Positions 1-8,684 of a DNA stretch of 64,000 nucleotides are shown here, in pieces. The DNA lies in the NCBI GenBank assembly GCA_902521725.1, contig CABYTF010000003.1, positions 1-64,000 of the forward strand, in the 5' to 3' direction. The stretch's first letter is position 1, and every line of letters starts with the position of its first letter. The notes beneath the pieces were generated by a model. The model saw nothing but the letters and a program-made list of their open reading frames with translations. It made no database searches and was not told where the DNA came from. A program made the translations under genes and the position numbers. The DNA is from an uncultured Gammaproteobacteria bacterium. Its GTDB lineage: Bacteria > Pseudomonadota > Gammaproteobacteria > GCA-002705445 > GCA-002716945.

Positions 1-1977
1 TGATTTGAATGGACTTTGTCCAAGACTAGGAGGATTAATAGTAAATATCATGGCACCTGGCATTGATATTAATTTAGGAAAAATTTCACGAACTATATCC
101 TTTTGATGTCTTGATCTGTCTTCCCAGGGCATTAGAGATGCAAAAATGAATGCTGAGTTAACATTACCGGGCTCACCAGAAAAGCCAGGAGCAACAATTG
201 CAAAAACTGTCTTTATTTCTCCTTTATCCACATAATCAGATAATATATCTTCAACTTTTTTTACCATTCCATTGGTATAATCTAGTGAAGAGCCTTCTGG
301 ACCATTAACTGATACGATAAATATTCCCCTATCCTCTGATGGTGCTAATTCTTTTGATATAAATTTAAACAGAAGGAATGAGATTATTATAAAAATGATT
401 GTCACACTATAGACTATCTTTGTATTGTTTTGAGAGGCAAGAAGAGATGATTCGTAAAATCGTTTGAATTTAGAAAATAACTCTCTTTGTTCGTGTTTCT
501 GATTTTTCTCAAGAATTTTAGAACACATCATTGGTGTAAGTGTAAGAGCTACAAAACTTGAAATTATTACAGCAAAAGATAATACGACACCAAACTCGAT
601 AAATAATCTTCCCGTTTTACCTCCCATAAAAGATAAAGGCAGAAAGACACTGACCAGAACAAGAGTGGTAGCTATTACTACAAAAGTGATTTGTTTAGCA
701 CCATTAATAGATGCAGTATAGTTATCCTCTCCATTCTCTATTCTCCTTTTAATATTTTCCATAACAACTATAGAGTCATCTACGATGAGACCGATAGCTA
801 ACACTAATGCTAGGAATGTCAGTACATTTAGAGAATACCCAAATATATAAATTATAAAAAATGTTCCAATAATAGATATTGGAATAGTAACTGCGGGTAT
901 AATAGTGGCAGTTTTAGATGATAAAAAATAATAAATAATTAAAATAACAAGAATCATTGAAACAGTAAGAGCAAACCTTATCTCACTAATAGACTCATTT
1001 ACAAATTTTGATTGATCATAGCCAATAGTCATATCTATACTTTCAGGTAATGATGGTCTAATTAAATCTAATTCAGCTTTTATATTGTTAGCAACATCGA
1101 GTACGTTTGACTTTGTTTGTCTAACAATGCCTAATCCTATAGCGCTTTTATTATTAGCTCTGAGAAATCCCCGATCAGACTCCGGTCCTATTTCGATTTT
1201 CGCTACATCAGAAAGATATACTTTGGAATCACCATAGTGCTTAATAACAATCTTGTTATACTCATTAAGAGTTTTTAATTTTGAATCTAATTTCAAACCT
1301 ATCTCTCTATCAGTAGATTCAAATCTCCCGGCACCCCGCTCAATATTCTCATTCTTAATAGCTTGTATCACATCGATAATCGTCAAGCCTCTCGAGGATA
1401 TTTGTTCAGGATTCATCCAGACTCTGACAGAATATTTTCTCTCTCCACCTATTGTAATTGATGCAACTCCTGGCTGAATTGATAGCCTATCCACGACATT
1501 TCTATCAAGATAATCATTCAGCTGGATTGAGGTCAGAATATCACTAGAAAAACCAATCCACATTATCGCTCTAGCATCAGAATCAGATTTTGCAATTCTC
1601 GGAGATTCGGCCTCTGCGGGCAATAAAGCAGCTACTCTTGAGACTTTATCTCTTACATCATTTGCTGCCGTGTCTAGGTCTGTTTCTAATGTGAATTCTA
1701 TTCTTATTTTTGATAATTCATCCCTACTCTCAGATGTAATTTCTCTTATTCCTGATATTCCAGACAAAGAATCTTCAATAATTTCTGTTACATCTCTCTC
1801 TAAGATTTTAGAGGAAGCTCCCAAGTATACAGTCGTTACAGTTACAACTGGTCTATCAATATCAGGATATTCACGTATGGTCAGCTTATCATATGATGCT
1901 AAACCTATGAGGATCACAAATAAACTTAGAACAGCTGCAAGCACAGGTCTTTTTACAGTGGTTTCAGATATATGCAT
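1..1977 (-). CDS. RND efflux transporter permease (partial, 3' end outside window)
   Basis: Inner-membrane proton-driven pump of the RND superfamily (AcrB/MexF-like, hydrophobe/amphiphile type), expected to work with the adaptor encoded just upstream and an outer-membrane channel not seen here. The first 659 codons are present, of the usual roughly 1000-1050. Visible features are an N-terminal transmembrane helix after a basic start (MHISETTVKRPVLAA), a periplasmic porter region, and the conserved TM4 block GLIVDDSIVVMENI near residue 400, which carries the paired Asp of the proton relay. The start ATG overlaps the adaptor's TAA (TAATG), so the two are translationally coupled. Family is certain; the exported substrate cannot be read from sequence. 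Confidence 0.93.
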   Translation of the reverse strand, partial: MHISETTVKRPVLAAVLSLFVILIGLASYDKLTIREYPDIDRPVVTVTTVYLGASSKILERDVTEIIEDSLSGISGIREITSESRDELSKIRIEFTLETDLDTAANDVRDKVSRVAALLPAEAESPRIAKSDSDARAIMWIGFSSDILTSIQLNDYLDRNVVDRLSIQPGVASITIGGERKYSVRVWMNPEQISSRGLTIIDVIQAIKNENIERGAGRFESTDREIGLKLDSKLKTLNEYNKIVIKHYGDSKVYLSDVAKIEIGPESDRGFLRANNKSAIGLGIVRQTKSNVLDVANNIKAELDLIRPSLPESIDMTIGYDQSKFVNESISEIRFALTVSMILVILIIYYFLSSKTATIIPAVTIPISIIGTFFIIYIFGYSLNVLTFLALVLAIGLIVDDSIVVMENIKRRIENGEDNYTASINGAKQITFVVIATTLVLVSVFLPLSFMGGKTGRLFIEFGVVLSFAVIISSFVALTLTPMMCSKILEKNQKHEQRELFSKFKRFYESSLLASQNNTKIVYSVTIIFIIISFLLFKFISKELAPSEDRGIFIVSVNGPEGSSLDYTNGMVKKVEDILSDYVDKGEIKTVFAIVAPGFSGEPGNVNSAFIFASLMPWEDRSRHQKDIVREIFPKLISMPGAMIFTINPPSLGQSPFKS

Positions 1978-2885
1978 TATTTATCAATTAATTTAATTTT
2001 AGATCCATCTTTTAATTTTTCATGACCAAGTGTAACCACCAGATCATCAGAGCTCAGGCCGTCCAATATTTGAGTTTGTCCATCAGTGCTTATACCTTTA
2101 GTAATTTTCCTAAGTTTGGCTTCGTCATTCTCAATGACAAAAACGTAACTGAAATCTTTAGATGTTAAGATCGATTGTTCTGGCACAAGAATGGCTGCAT
2201 CAATTTCCTCTAAAATTATATCAACATTCATTAGTATACCTGGTCTCAGAGAACCATCACTGTTCTCAATCAAGGCATAAGACTTCAGTGTTCTAGTATC
2301 TCTGTCAACTCTTTGGTTGATGTTTGTAATTTCTCCTGAGTAAGACTTCCCGGGAAATAATTTAGAATATGCAGTATATTTAATTGGTCCTTTGATTTGT
2401 GGGAGTATTTTTTCTGGTAAATACAGATAAGCTCTCATCATACTCATATCATCTAGAGTCAAAAGTAAGTCACCATTTTTAAGTTTATCTCCGACTTTAT
2501 AATCGGTTATACCAACATAACCATCAAAAGGTGCGGATAGTATCATTTCACCAACAGAGCTTGTAGAAAAGATAGAAAATAGTCTATCTCCTTTTTTTAC
2601 GAATGAAGACTCATTAAAAAAAATATCATTTAATATACCTTCCGTTTTTGATATGACTTCATATGATTGATTTGACTCTATTACGGATGTTGCGGGATAA
2701 ATTTTATTTATCGAGCTCATTACAGCTTTTTTAGCAACTACAGATGTGATCCTAGTCTGGTTAGCAAACGATTTAAAGAATTGGATTTTATTATAGAGAT
2801 TAACTGAACCATATAAAAGACCTAGAAGAATTACAATACCAATTATATGAAAGGGCTTCAGTTTTTTTAGCTTATTAATAATCAT
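1977..2885 (-). CDS. RND efflux periplasmic adaptor (HlyD/MFP family)
   Basis: Membrane-fusion protein linking the RND pump to an outer-membrane channel. It has 302 residues, somewhat shorter than most RND adaptors (350-400). A single N-terminal hydrophobic segment (about residues 13-32) can anchor it in the inner membrane. A lipoyl-type half motif (GDRLFSIFS, then APFDGYVG) and the beta-barrel region with VDRDTRTLKSYALIEN and RPGILMNVDI are typical of the family. It lies between pgeF (4-bp ATGA overlap) and the pump gene (1-bp overlap), so it is probably cotranscribed with both. Confident of family; partner choice is inferred from position. Confidence 0.92.
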   Translation of the reverse strand: MIINKLKKLKPFHIIGIVILLGLLYGSVNLYNKIQFFKSFANQTRITSVVAKKAVMSSINKIYPATSVIESNQSYEVISKTEGILNDIFFNESSFVKKGDRLFSIFSTSSVGEMILSAPFDGYVGITDYKVGDKLKNGDLLLTLDDMSMMRAYLYLPEKILPQIKGPIKYTAYSKLFPGKSYSGEITNINQRVDRDTRTLKSYALIENSDGSLRPGILMNVDIILEEIDAAILVPEQSILTSKDFSYVFVIENDEAKLRKITKGISTDGQTQILDGLSSDDLVVTLGHEKLKDGSKIKLIDK

Positions 2886-3598
2886 TTTTTAAACCAAATG
2901 AGTGAGACAAATCTTCCCGTAATTTTATCTTTTCTATATGAGTAAAAATTATCATTGTAGGTACAAGATTTTGATATTGTAACATTAGTGATGCCTAATT
3001 CATTTAAAATATCACATGCAATATATCTTAAATCCATATAATAATTGTCGGATTTATTCTTTCTAAACCGACCGCTATAGTTTGAGAATTGACTGTAGAT
3101 CTCATCACTTACCTCATAATTATGAGCACTTATACAAGGTCCCAAAAGTACTCTGAAATTAGATTTGCTTATAGATTTAAATTTAGAAAAAAAATTCTCT
3201 ATTATTTTTAATTGTAGTCCTCTCCACCCAGCATGAATGCAACCTATCATTCTCCCAGATGATTCAGTTACCAAAATAGGGATACAATCAGCTGTCAACA
3301 CCGCACATGATATAGTTTTATCCTCAGTAAACATAGCATCACAGTCTAAATGAGTATGCTCTCTACCCACTTTGAGAACAGTATTGGAATGTGTTTGATT
3401 CATGAAAGTAATATTATTTAGCCCATGTAACATTTTTAATTCTTTGATGTTGGACTCTACATTTTTACTGTCCTCACCTACTTGATCAGAGAAATTTGCG
3501 TGCTTGTATATACCTTTGCTGTTTCCTGTTTGATTGGTAGATATAAAGTATCCAATATTTCCAGGTACAGCCCAATTTATTTTATATTCAGTTATCAT
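2882..3598 (-). CDS. pgeF: Purine nucleoside phosphorylase / peptidoglycan editing factor PgeF (YfiH, laccase-domain)
   Basis: Member of the DUF152/YfiH 'laccase-domain' family. These are zinc proteins with purine nucleoside phosphorylase or adenosine deaminase activity, and in E. coli they prevent misincorporation of L-Ser into peptidoglycan precursors. The 238 residues carry the expected metal site: NQTHS (His70), TADCIP (Cys105) and HAGWRG (His122). It follows rluD by 6 bp, a rluD-yfiH pairing common in gammaproteobacteria, and overlaps the adaptor gene by 4 bp. No Shine-Dalgarno is visible before its ATG, so it probably depends on coupling to rluD. Confidence 0.92.
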   Translation of the reverse strand: MITEYKINWAVPGNIGYFISTNQTGNSKGIYKHANFSDQVGEDSKNVESNIKELKMLHGLNNITFMNQTHSNTVLKVGREHTHLDCDAMFTEDKTISCAVLTADCIPILVTESSGRMIGCIHAGWRGLQLKIIENFFSKFKSISKSNFRVLLGPCISAHNYEVSDEIYSQFSNYSGRFRKNKSDNYYMDLRYIACDILNELGITNVTISKSCTYNDNFYSYRKDKITGRFVSLIWFKK

Positions 3599-3604
3599 GT
3601 CATT

Positions 3605-4540
3605 TTAATCATTTAAAGTGTCTAGCAATATCTGATATTCTTCAGGATATTTTGCTTGATACTCTCTCATTTTATTAGATTGGGGATCATAAAATGACAG
3701 AGAATACGCATGTAGGTACTGACCAAAATCTGTAACTATAGAGTCAAATATTTCTGGAAATTTAGAAAAGCTATTTTTTTTAAATCCATACAGCGTATCA
3801 CCAATGAGTGGAAAATTTTTATGAGATAAGTGAACTCTGATTTGATGTGTTCTTCCAGTAATAATCTGAATTTGTAGATGTGAAATTTTTTCGTTGATTT
3901 TGAGAGGCTCTACAATAGAACAAGCTAGTTTTCCACGGGATGACACTGACATTTTTTTTCTGTTAACAGGGTGTCTTCCAATAGGTTCATCAATTCTCAT
4001 AGACTTATCGAATGTACCGCAGACTAGGGCATGATATATTTTTTTAAACTTATGTTCCTGCAGCTGCTTACTCAAGTGATTATGCGATTTAAGATTCTTT
4101 GAAACAACTAATATACCAGAAGTATCTTTATCTAATCTATGAATAATTCCTGTCCGTGGGACACTGACCAGCTCAGGATACCTATAGAATAAAGCATTCT
4201 GAAGTGTTCCAGTATAATTGCCTGGCGCAATGTGTGTCACTATACCTGAGGCCTTGTTAACTACAATATAATTATCAGTCTCGTCTATCACATCAATTGG
4301 AATATCTTCACCTACCAGGTTAACTTCAGGTTCAGATGAAATATTTATAGATACAGAACAATTATTTTTGACTCTATCTTTTTGAGAACATATATTTCCA
4401 TCGATTTCAACATTCTTACTCGCTATCCACTTCTGTATGGTGGATCTTGAATATTCTATAAAATAATTTGATAACAGCTTATCGATCCTGTCTTCTTTTT
4501 CTACCTCAAGGGTAAAATTATAAATATTTTCTCCTTCCAT
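3605..4540 (-). CDS. rluD: 23S rRNA pseudouridine(1911/1915/1917) synthase RluD
   Basis: Pseudouridine synthase acting on helix 69 of 23S rRNA. The 311 residues begin with an S4 RNA-binding domain (about residues 16-70) followed by the RluA-type catalytic domain. The catalytic loop HRLDKDTSG is at residues 134-142, with Asp137 as the nucleophile. The VTGRTHQIRVHL-like block (ITGRTHQIRVHLSH) is also present. It is divergent from bamD with only 17 bp between the start codons, as in many gammaproteobacteria. A TATAAT (minus strand, 4549-4554) lies 8 bp before the ATG and there is no Shine-Dalgarno, so the message may be leaderless or nearly so. Confidence 0.95.
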   Translation of the reverse strand: MEGENIYNFTLEVEKEDRIDKLLSNYFIEYSRSTIQKWIASKNVEIDGNICSQKDRVKNNCSVSINISSEPEVNLVGEDIPIDVIDETDNYIVVNKASGIVTHIAPGNYTGTLQNALFYRYPELVSVPRTGIIHRLDKDTSGILVVSKNLKSHNHLSKQLQEHKFKKIYHALVCGTFDKSMRIDEPIGRHPVNRKKMSVSSRGKLACSIVEPLKINEKISHLQIQIITGRTHQIRVHLSHKNFPLIGDTLYGFKKNSFSKFPEIFDSIVTDFGQYLHAYSLSFYDPQSNKMREYQAKYPEEYQILLDTLND

Positions 4541-4557
4541 GTTATAATATTATACTG
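4541..4557. promoter_or_regulatory. Shared palindromic -10 for divergent rluD and bamD
   Basis: The 17-bp gap contains TATAATATTATA (4543-4554), which reads TATAAT on both strands. On the plus strand it is preceded by TGT, giving an extended -10, and ends 9 bp before the bamD ATG. On the minus strand it ends 8 bp before the rluD ATG. No good -35 was found at 16-18 bp on either side. Expected transcription starts would leave leaders of only about 1-3 nt. The promoter assignment is inference from pattern. Confidence 0.55.
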
Positions 4558-5397
4558 ATGAAAATATTTTATCTTTCCTTAATTTGCATATTATTCTCCC
4601 TTACAGGCTGTGCTTTTCTTGATAAAGCAAAAGTAAATCCATACGAAGGTATGACCGAAGTAGAACTATATAATGAAGGTTCAGCTTTTTTAGGAAATGC
4701 TGACATACCTCAGGCAGTTGTCATGTTTGAAATGCTTGAGGCTAGGTATCCATTCTCTACATACGCACAGCAATCTATTCTTGATCTAGCATATGCCTAC
4801 TATGACTTTGGACAAAAAGATGATGCAATTGCTGAATGTGATCGTTTCATTGATTTATATCCAAATCATCAAAGTTTAGATTATGCGTATTATCTTCGTG
4901 CCATTTCAAATCTTGAAAAAGAGCAACCATTTTTTCAAGAATTCTTAGGGCAAGATGTATCAAAATATGATGTCACAAGATTAAAAAATGCTTATGACGA
5001 TTTTCTGCTAATAAGCAATAGATTCAAAGGGAGTAAATACGCAAATGACGCTGAAAACAGACTTGTGTTCTTAAGGAACAGCATGGCTAATCATGAAGTC
5101 TATATCGCAAAATACTATCTCAAAAGAGGTGCGTTTATCGCATCTAGTGAAAGAGCAAAGTTTATGCTTGAGACTTATCCAGGTGCTCCTGCATCGAGAG
5201 ATGCACTGATAATACTGATAGAGAGTTATAATAAATTAGGATCGACAAATTTAGCACGCGAAACAGCAAAAGTACTGACTGCTAACTTTAAAAATTATTC
5301 ATATATAATTGATAAAAATAATTTGGTCGTTATTAAAGATGATAGTGTTGACACAATAGTTGAAGAGAGTTCTTTTTTTGATTTTGGTCTATTTTAA
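4558..5397 (+). CDS. bamD: Outer membrane assembly lipoprotein BamD
   Basis: Essential lipoprotein of the BAM complex, which inserts beta-barrel proteins into the outer membrane. A signal peptide ends in the lipobox LTGC, with lipidated Cys18. The rest (279 residues in total) is made of tetratricopeptide repeats typical of BamD/YfiO, with recognisable stretches such as QAVVMFEMLEARYPFS and the following AYAYYDFGQKDDAI. Length and the divergent position beside rluD match the family. The start codon has no Shine-Dalgarno and is preceded by an extended -10 element 9 bp upstream. The 3' end is 5 bp from convergent nadE with no terminator between them. Confidence 0.95.
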   Translation: MKIFYLSLICILFSLTGCAFLDKAKVNPYEGMTEVELYNEGSAFLGNADIPQAVVMFEMLEARYPFSTYAQQSILDLAYAYYDFGQKDDAIAECDRFIDLYPNHQSLDYAYYLRAISNLEKEQPFFQEFLGQDVSKYDVTRLKNAYDDFLLISNRFKGSKYANDAENRLVFLRNSMANHEVYIAKYYLKRGAFIASSERAKFMLETYPGAPASRDALIILIESYNKLGSTNLARETAKVLTANFKNYSYIIDKNNLVVIKDDSVDTIVEESSFFDFGLF

Positions 5398-5402
5398 CTC
5401 AG

Positions 5403-6149
5403 TTAAGTCTTAGGCATCTTGCATACTGGTATTGGTTCCATCTTATGCAAATTAAGTCGTCGTATTTGACTATATTTAGATCTATTAAGAGATAATTCGT
5501 TTTTCATGGCATCCTCCAAATCATTATAAGATAGACCGAGTTGGTTCTCGTCGGTTCTACCATCATCCCATAGTCCATCAGTAGGAGGGGCTTGTAAAAT
5601 TCTTCCGTCAATACCAAGTGTAGTGGCCATACTGACAACTTCAGATTTCATGAGATCTGCGATAGGTGATATATCAACACCTCCATCACCGTACTTAGTA
5701 TAAAATCCTACTCCAAAATCCTCTACCTTATTTCCAGTTCCGACTACAAGACCACCTTGTGCCGCGGCAACTTGATAGAGCGTTACCATTCTAAGTCTTG
5801 ATTTAGTATTTGCGAAACCTAAGTCTGAAACTTGGTTTGAGCTTGTTAGAAGTGAATTAAATTCCTTGTAAGTTGATGTCAAATCAATCTTCATAAAGGT
5901 CGTGTTGGCAAATTTATCTTCAAGCCACTGTCCATGCACAGAACTCAAACTCGAGTTGTTAGAGCTTGTAGAAATTGGCATCGAGAGTGCAAAAGTTCTC
6001 AACCCTGTCATACTTGCAAGAGTGCTTGTGAGGGCTGAGTCAATACCACCTGATACTCCTACAATTAGGCTTTTTGCCGGATTGGGCATTTTACTGACAT
6101 AATCAGTGATCCAGCCCACAATAAAATTAATTTTATCTTGGTTGTTCAT
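5403..6149 (-). CDS. nadE: Ammonia-dependent NAD synthetase
   Basis: Amidates deamido-NAD to NAD with ATP, the last step of NAD synthesis. The 248-residue protein contains only the ATP-pyrophosphatase domain, with the P-loop SGGIDS around residues 33-38. It also has the KSRLRM and GTGNKVEDFGVGFYTKYGDGGVDISP-type blocks (here split around residues 117-165). There is no N-terminal glutaminase domain, so ammonia is presumably the donor. Slightly shorter than E. coli NadE (275). It is divergent from the small membrane-protein gene at 6204. Confidence 0.93.
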   Translation of the reverse strand: MNNQDKINFIVGWITDYVSKMPNPAKSLIVGVSGGIDSALTSTLASMTGLRTFALSMPISTSSNNSSLSSVHGQWLEDKFANTTFMKIDLTSTYKEFNSLLTSSNQVSDLGFANTKSRLRMVTLYQVAAAQGGLVVGTGNKVEDFGVGFYTKYGDGGVDISPIADLMKSEVVSMATTLGIDGRILQAPPTDGLWDDGRTDENQLGLSYNDLEDAMKNELSLNRSKYSQIRRLNLHKMEPIPVCKMPKT

Positions 6150-6178
6150 AATCGATATGTTTAATTATTAGTATTTAT

Positions 6179-6193
6179 ATGAAATAATTTCAT
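6179..6193. promoter_or_regulatory. 15-bp palindrome between nadE and the PP0621-like gene
   Basis: A perfect inverted repeat, ATGAAAT-A-ATTTCAT, lies in the 54-bp divergent intergenic region. It could be an operator for either gene or chance in AT-rich DNA. No known regulator site was recognised. Confidence 0.3.
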
Positions 6194-6203
6194 TAAAAAA
6201 AGT

Positions 6204-6392
6204 ATGAAAATTATTGTATTTATTATATTGCTAATTGTGGCTTATTTCTTTGTTAAAAGAAATAAGAAATCTCAAAAAAAAACAGAGAGGGGAGCTAGTA
6301 TGATAATGTGTGACGAGTGTGGTTTTCATGTGCTAGAGAGTAACCGGTGCACCTCAAAAGAACAAATAAATCAATGCCCAAATAGAAAATGA
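6204..6392 (+). CDS. Small PP0621-like membrane protein
   Basis: 62-residue protein with one N-terminal transmembrane helix (about residues 2-18), a basic linker and a C-terminal cysteine cluster (CDECGFHV, then later two more Cys) that could bind a metal. This architecture matches the PP0621 family of unknown function found in gamma- and betaproteobacteria. Its TGA overlaps the ATG of the next tiny ORF. Assignment rests on the helix-plus-CxxC layout and size only. Confidence 0.7.
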   Translation: MKIIVFIILLIVAYFFVKRNKKSQKKTERGASMIMCDECGFHVLESNRCTSKEQINQCPNRK

Positions 6393-6469
6393 CGAGAAGA
6401 CAACCATTACTACTGACCTTGCTTATTATCATGGTACTAGGAATTCTCCTTACCATAATACTAAGATAA
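6389..6469 (+). CDS. Possible 26-residue hydrophobic peptide between PP0621-like gene and coaE
   Basis: An ATG at 6389 overlaps the preceding TGA (ATGA), and the reading frame runs 26 codons to a TAA at 6467-6469 that overlaps the coaE ATG (TAATG). The peptide starts with basic residues (MTRRQP) followed by a continuous hydrophobic run of about 18 residues and a final Arg, which fits a single-span membrane microprotein. It bridges two genes by stop/start overlaps, so even if the peptide has no function it would carry ribosomes to coaE. No homolog is known to me. Confidence 0.5.
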   Translation: MTRRQPLLLTLLIIMVLGILLTIILR

Positions 6470-7026
6470 TGAATTATCTTGTAACTGGATTGATATGCTC
6501 AGGAAAAAGTACTTTTCTAGATATAGCAGAAAAATATAGCTTCGAAACATTGAAATCTGATGATGTTGTATCCAATTTGTATAGTGATGAATCTATAATC
6601 CATCAGATTGAAGAACATCTGGGTATAAAACGAGGTCAAGATGATTTAGAAGTATTAGTGAAGAAGCTTTTTTTTGAGTCTAAAAAAAACAGAGAAATCA
6701 TTGAAGCTATTTTTCACCCAGTCGTTCATAAGATGATTATCAATAATTTTGAAACAAGTCAGAACCTTATGGTGGAAATCCCACCTATAATGAATAACTA
6801 TGAGTTATTTAAAAAATATAAATCTATATATATTCATGCAGCTAGAGAAATAAGAATTGAGAGATTCAATAAGCGCAATAAAAACGATTCTGCTTTTTTT
6901 GATAAAATAAATGCTATCCAGAGTGATTTTAAGCTTATAAAGGATACATGCGATCTAGTTATATGTAACGATAATGATACTGATGCTTTGAATAAACATT
7001 TTGGGAAGGGTATCATCAAAATATGA
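6469..7026 (+). CDS. coaE: Dephospho-CoA kinase
   Basis: Phosphorylates dephospho-CoA, the last step of coenzyme A synthesis. The P-loop is GLICSGKST (residues 7-15), with Cys in place of the usual Gly-Ile-Gly stretch. The DD of LKSDDVVSNLY and the block VVHKMI...MVEIPPIMN match family motifs. At 185 residues it is a little short (usually about 200). It is followed by zapD with a 4-bp overlap, the classical gammaproteobacterial coaE-zapD order. Confidence 0.88.
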   Translation: MNYLVTGLICSGKSTFLDIAEKYSFETLKSDDVVSNLYSDESIIHQIEEHLGIKRGQDDLEVLVKKLFFESKKNREIIEAIFHPVVHKMIINNFETSQNLMVEIPPIMNNYELFKKYKSIYIHAAREIRIERFNKRNKNDSAFFDKINAIQSDFKLIKDTCDLVICNDNDTDALNKHFGKGIIKI

Positions 7027-7784
7027 ATACATTTTCAGACAATCATGCAGCAATATATGAAGAGCCTGTAGATGAGCGTATTAGGAAGTTTTTAAAACTT
7101 GAGGATTATTTTTCGAAGATAAATAAACATAAAGAGATTGATACTACATACGATTCATTTGCTGCCCTGAATAGTCTTATAAATTTATATCAAACACTAT
7201 CTAGGGCTGAAGTTAAAAGAGAATTGATTAGGGAAATTGATTCTCAAAAGTCGCGGTACACAGAATACGTAAAAATTGAGGGCTCAGACAAAATAAAGCT
7301 TAATTCAATTATGGAAAAGCAGACAATTATATTGAACACATTACATAATCTTAAGGCAAATTACTTGAATGATCTTTATGTTGATGAGCTATTCCAGCAT
7401 TGTGTAAAGCACTCTGACACTCCAAGTTCTGAGCTAGATTATTGGTTAACTAGGGACCACGCAATCCGACAAAATCAGATAAATTTGTGGCTGGAATTAA
7501 TTAAGCCTATAGAGGACTCAGTTAAATTTTGTCTCGATATTTTGCGAAAAAGTTCTGAGACTAGAGAAGAATGTGCAAAAAATGGAATGTATATATTTAA
7601 GATGGATCCAGATAAGAAAATAAGAATGCTCAGAATTACAATGCACTCAGATAACTATTTTTTTCCTCGTGTTAGTGTTGGTCCACAAAGAGCTACAGTT
7701 TCGTTTATGACCTTAAATGATGATAATAAATTTATTCAAATCAAAGATGATGTGACATTTGTAATAGATTTTTGTTACATATAG
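7023..7784 (+). CDS. zapD: Cell division protein ZapD
   Basis: Cytoplasmic FtsZ-bundling protein (YacF/DUF1342). The 253-residue length, the N-terminal YEEPVDERIRKFLKLE block, the helical middle, and the C-terminal beta-rich region are characteristic. In the C-terminal region, HSDNYFFPRVSVGPQRATV-like residues (about 213-231) lead into FVIDFCYI at the end. It is cotranslated with coaE. Its stop codon directly abuts the stop of the convergent Nudix gene with no space for a terminator. Confidence 0.93.
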   Translation: MNTFSDNHAAIYEEPVDERIRKFLKLEDYFSKINKHKEIDTTYDSFAALNSLINLYQTLSRAEVKRELIREIDSQKSRYTEYVKIEGSDKIKLNSIMEKQTIILNTLHNLKANYLNDLYVDELFQHCVKHSDTPSSELDYWLTRDHAIRQNQINLWLELIKPIEDSVKFCLDILRKSSETREECAKNGMYIFKMDPDKKIRMLRITMHSDNYFFPRVSVGPQRATVSFMTLNDDNKFIQIKDDVTFVIDFCYI

Positions 7785-8684
7785 TTATATTGACCTAATC
7801 CCTGCCAAACCAAACCCATGATTATTAATACAGCTCGTAAGATCAGGTCCCATAGAACTTAAACCGCCTAGTGCATAAGTCGGTGAATATGATTGTTTTG
7901 AGAGCACATTAAACTTATCCCAGCCCAGAGGTTTAAAGATATTATGTGACTCTAAAATGGGAGATATCATTATAAAATCGAAGAGTTTTTTATTAGATAT
8001 TTCAATATCATCTAAAGTGTGGCATGAAGAGGAATATAAGTATTTTTTACTCCTCTCTTGATCTATAAATTTTTCAAGGTAGCAACTTTTAAAATGAACT
8101 CCACTATATTCATCTTGCCAGTCTTTATTATATGGATAGTCAATTATAAGGTTACCCTTGAAATGAAATTTTTTCAGCTTCGATAATATAGATGAAACAT
8201 AGGTATCATATGAAATATCTCTTAATCTTATATATTTGTATAAATTAAGGTTTTTGAAAGTAGTGTCATCCAAACTATCTAGTGTAATAATCTTTAAAAG
8301 TTTTGGTAATTTCAACAAATTTAATATTCGATCATGTGTAGGGAGGATGTCAAGATTACATTTTGTATCAAAAAGGATAATTTCACGATTTTCATTAGAG
8401 GTAATTTTTCCAGAGTATCTATAGATATTGAAAATATTTATAGTAATTAGGTGATCTCCATAAAGATGTTTGATGGAACCAATAAATTTTGACTTATCTA
8501 TATTTATATTCAACTCTTCTTTTATTTCTCTATTAAGACATTGAATTGCTGTCTCTTTATTTTTTTTCTTACCTCCAGGAAATTCGATAAAGTTTTTATA
8601 GGGCTGTTTAATTCTTTTTAGACAAATAAAAGATGATTTTAACTTTATCAAGCCTATAGATATCTCAACATTTTTACAACTCAT
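7785..8684 (-). CDS. Nudix hydrolase fused to ThiE-like domain (MutT/TenI fusion)
   Basis: Two-domain protein of 299 residues. The N-terminal part is a Nudix domain, with the signature GGKKKNKE...REIKEEL around residues 37-58 fitting Gx5Ex7REUxEE; it is probably an 8-oxo-dGTP pyrophosphatase of MutT type. The C-terminal part (about 130-299) resembles the thiamine-phosphate synthase/TenI barrel seen fused to MutT in many gammaproteobacteria, ending in ALGGLSSMGPDLTSCINNHGFGLAGIR. The barrel half is divergent and may not be enzymatically active. It lies downstream of argJ (1-bp overlap) and convergent with zapD, which matches the usual mutT-zapD neighbourhood. Confidence 0.85.
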   Translation of the reverse strand: MSCKNVEISIGLIKLKSSFICLKRIKQPYKNFIEFPGGKKKNKETAIQCLNREIKEELNINIDKSKFIGSIKHLYGDHLITINIFNIYRYSGKITSNENREIILFDTKCNLDILPTHDRILNLLKLPKLLKIITLDSLDDTTFKNLNLYKYIRLRDISYDTYVSSILSKLKKFHFKGNLIIDYPYNKDWQDEYSGVHFKSCYLEKFIDQERSKKYLYSSSCHTLDDIEISNKKLFDFIMISPILESHNIFKPLGWDKFNVLSKQSYSPTYALGGLSSMGPDLTSCINNHGFGLAGIRSI

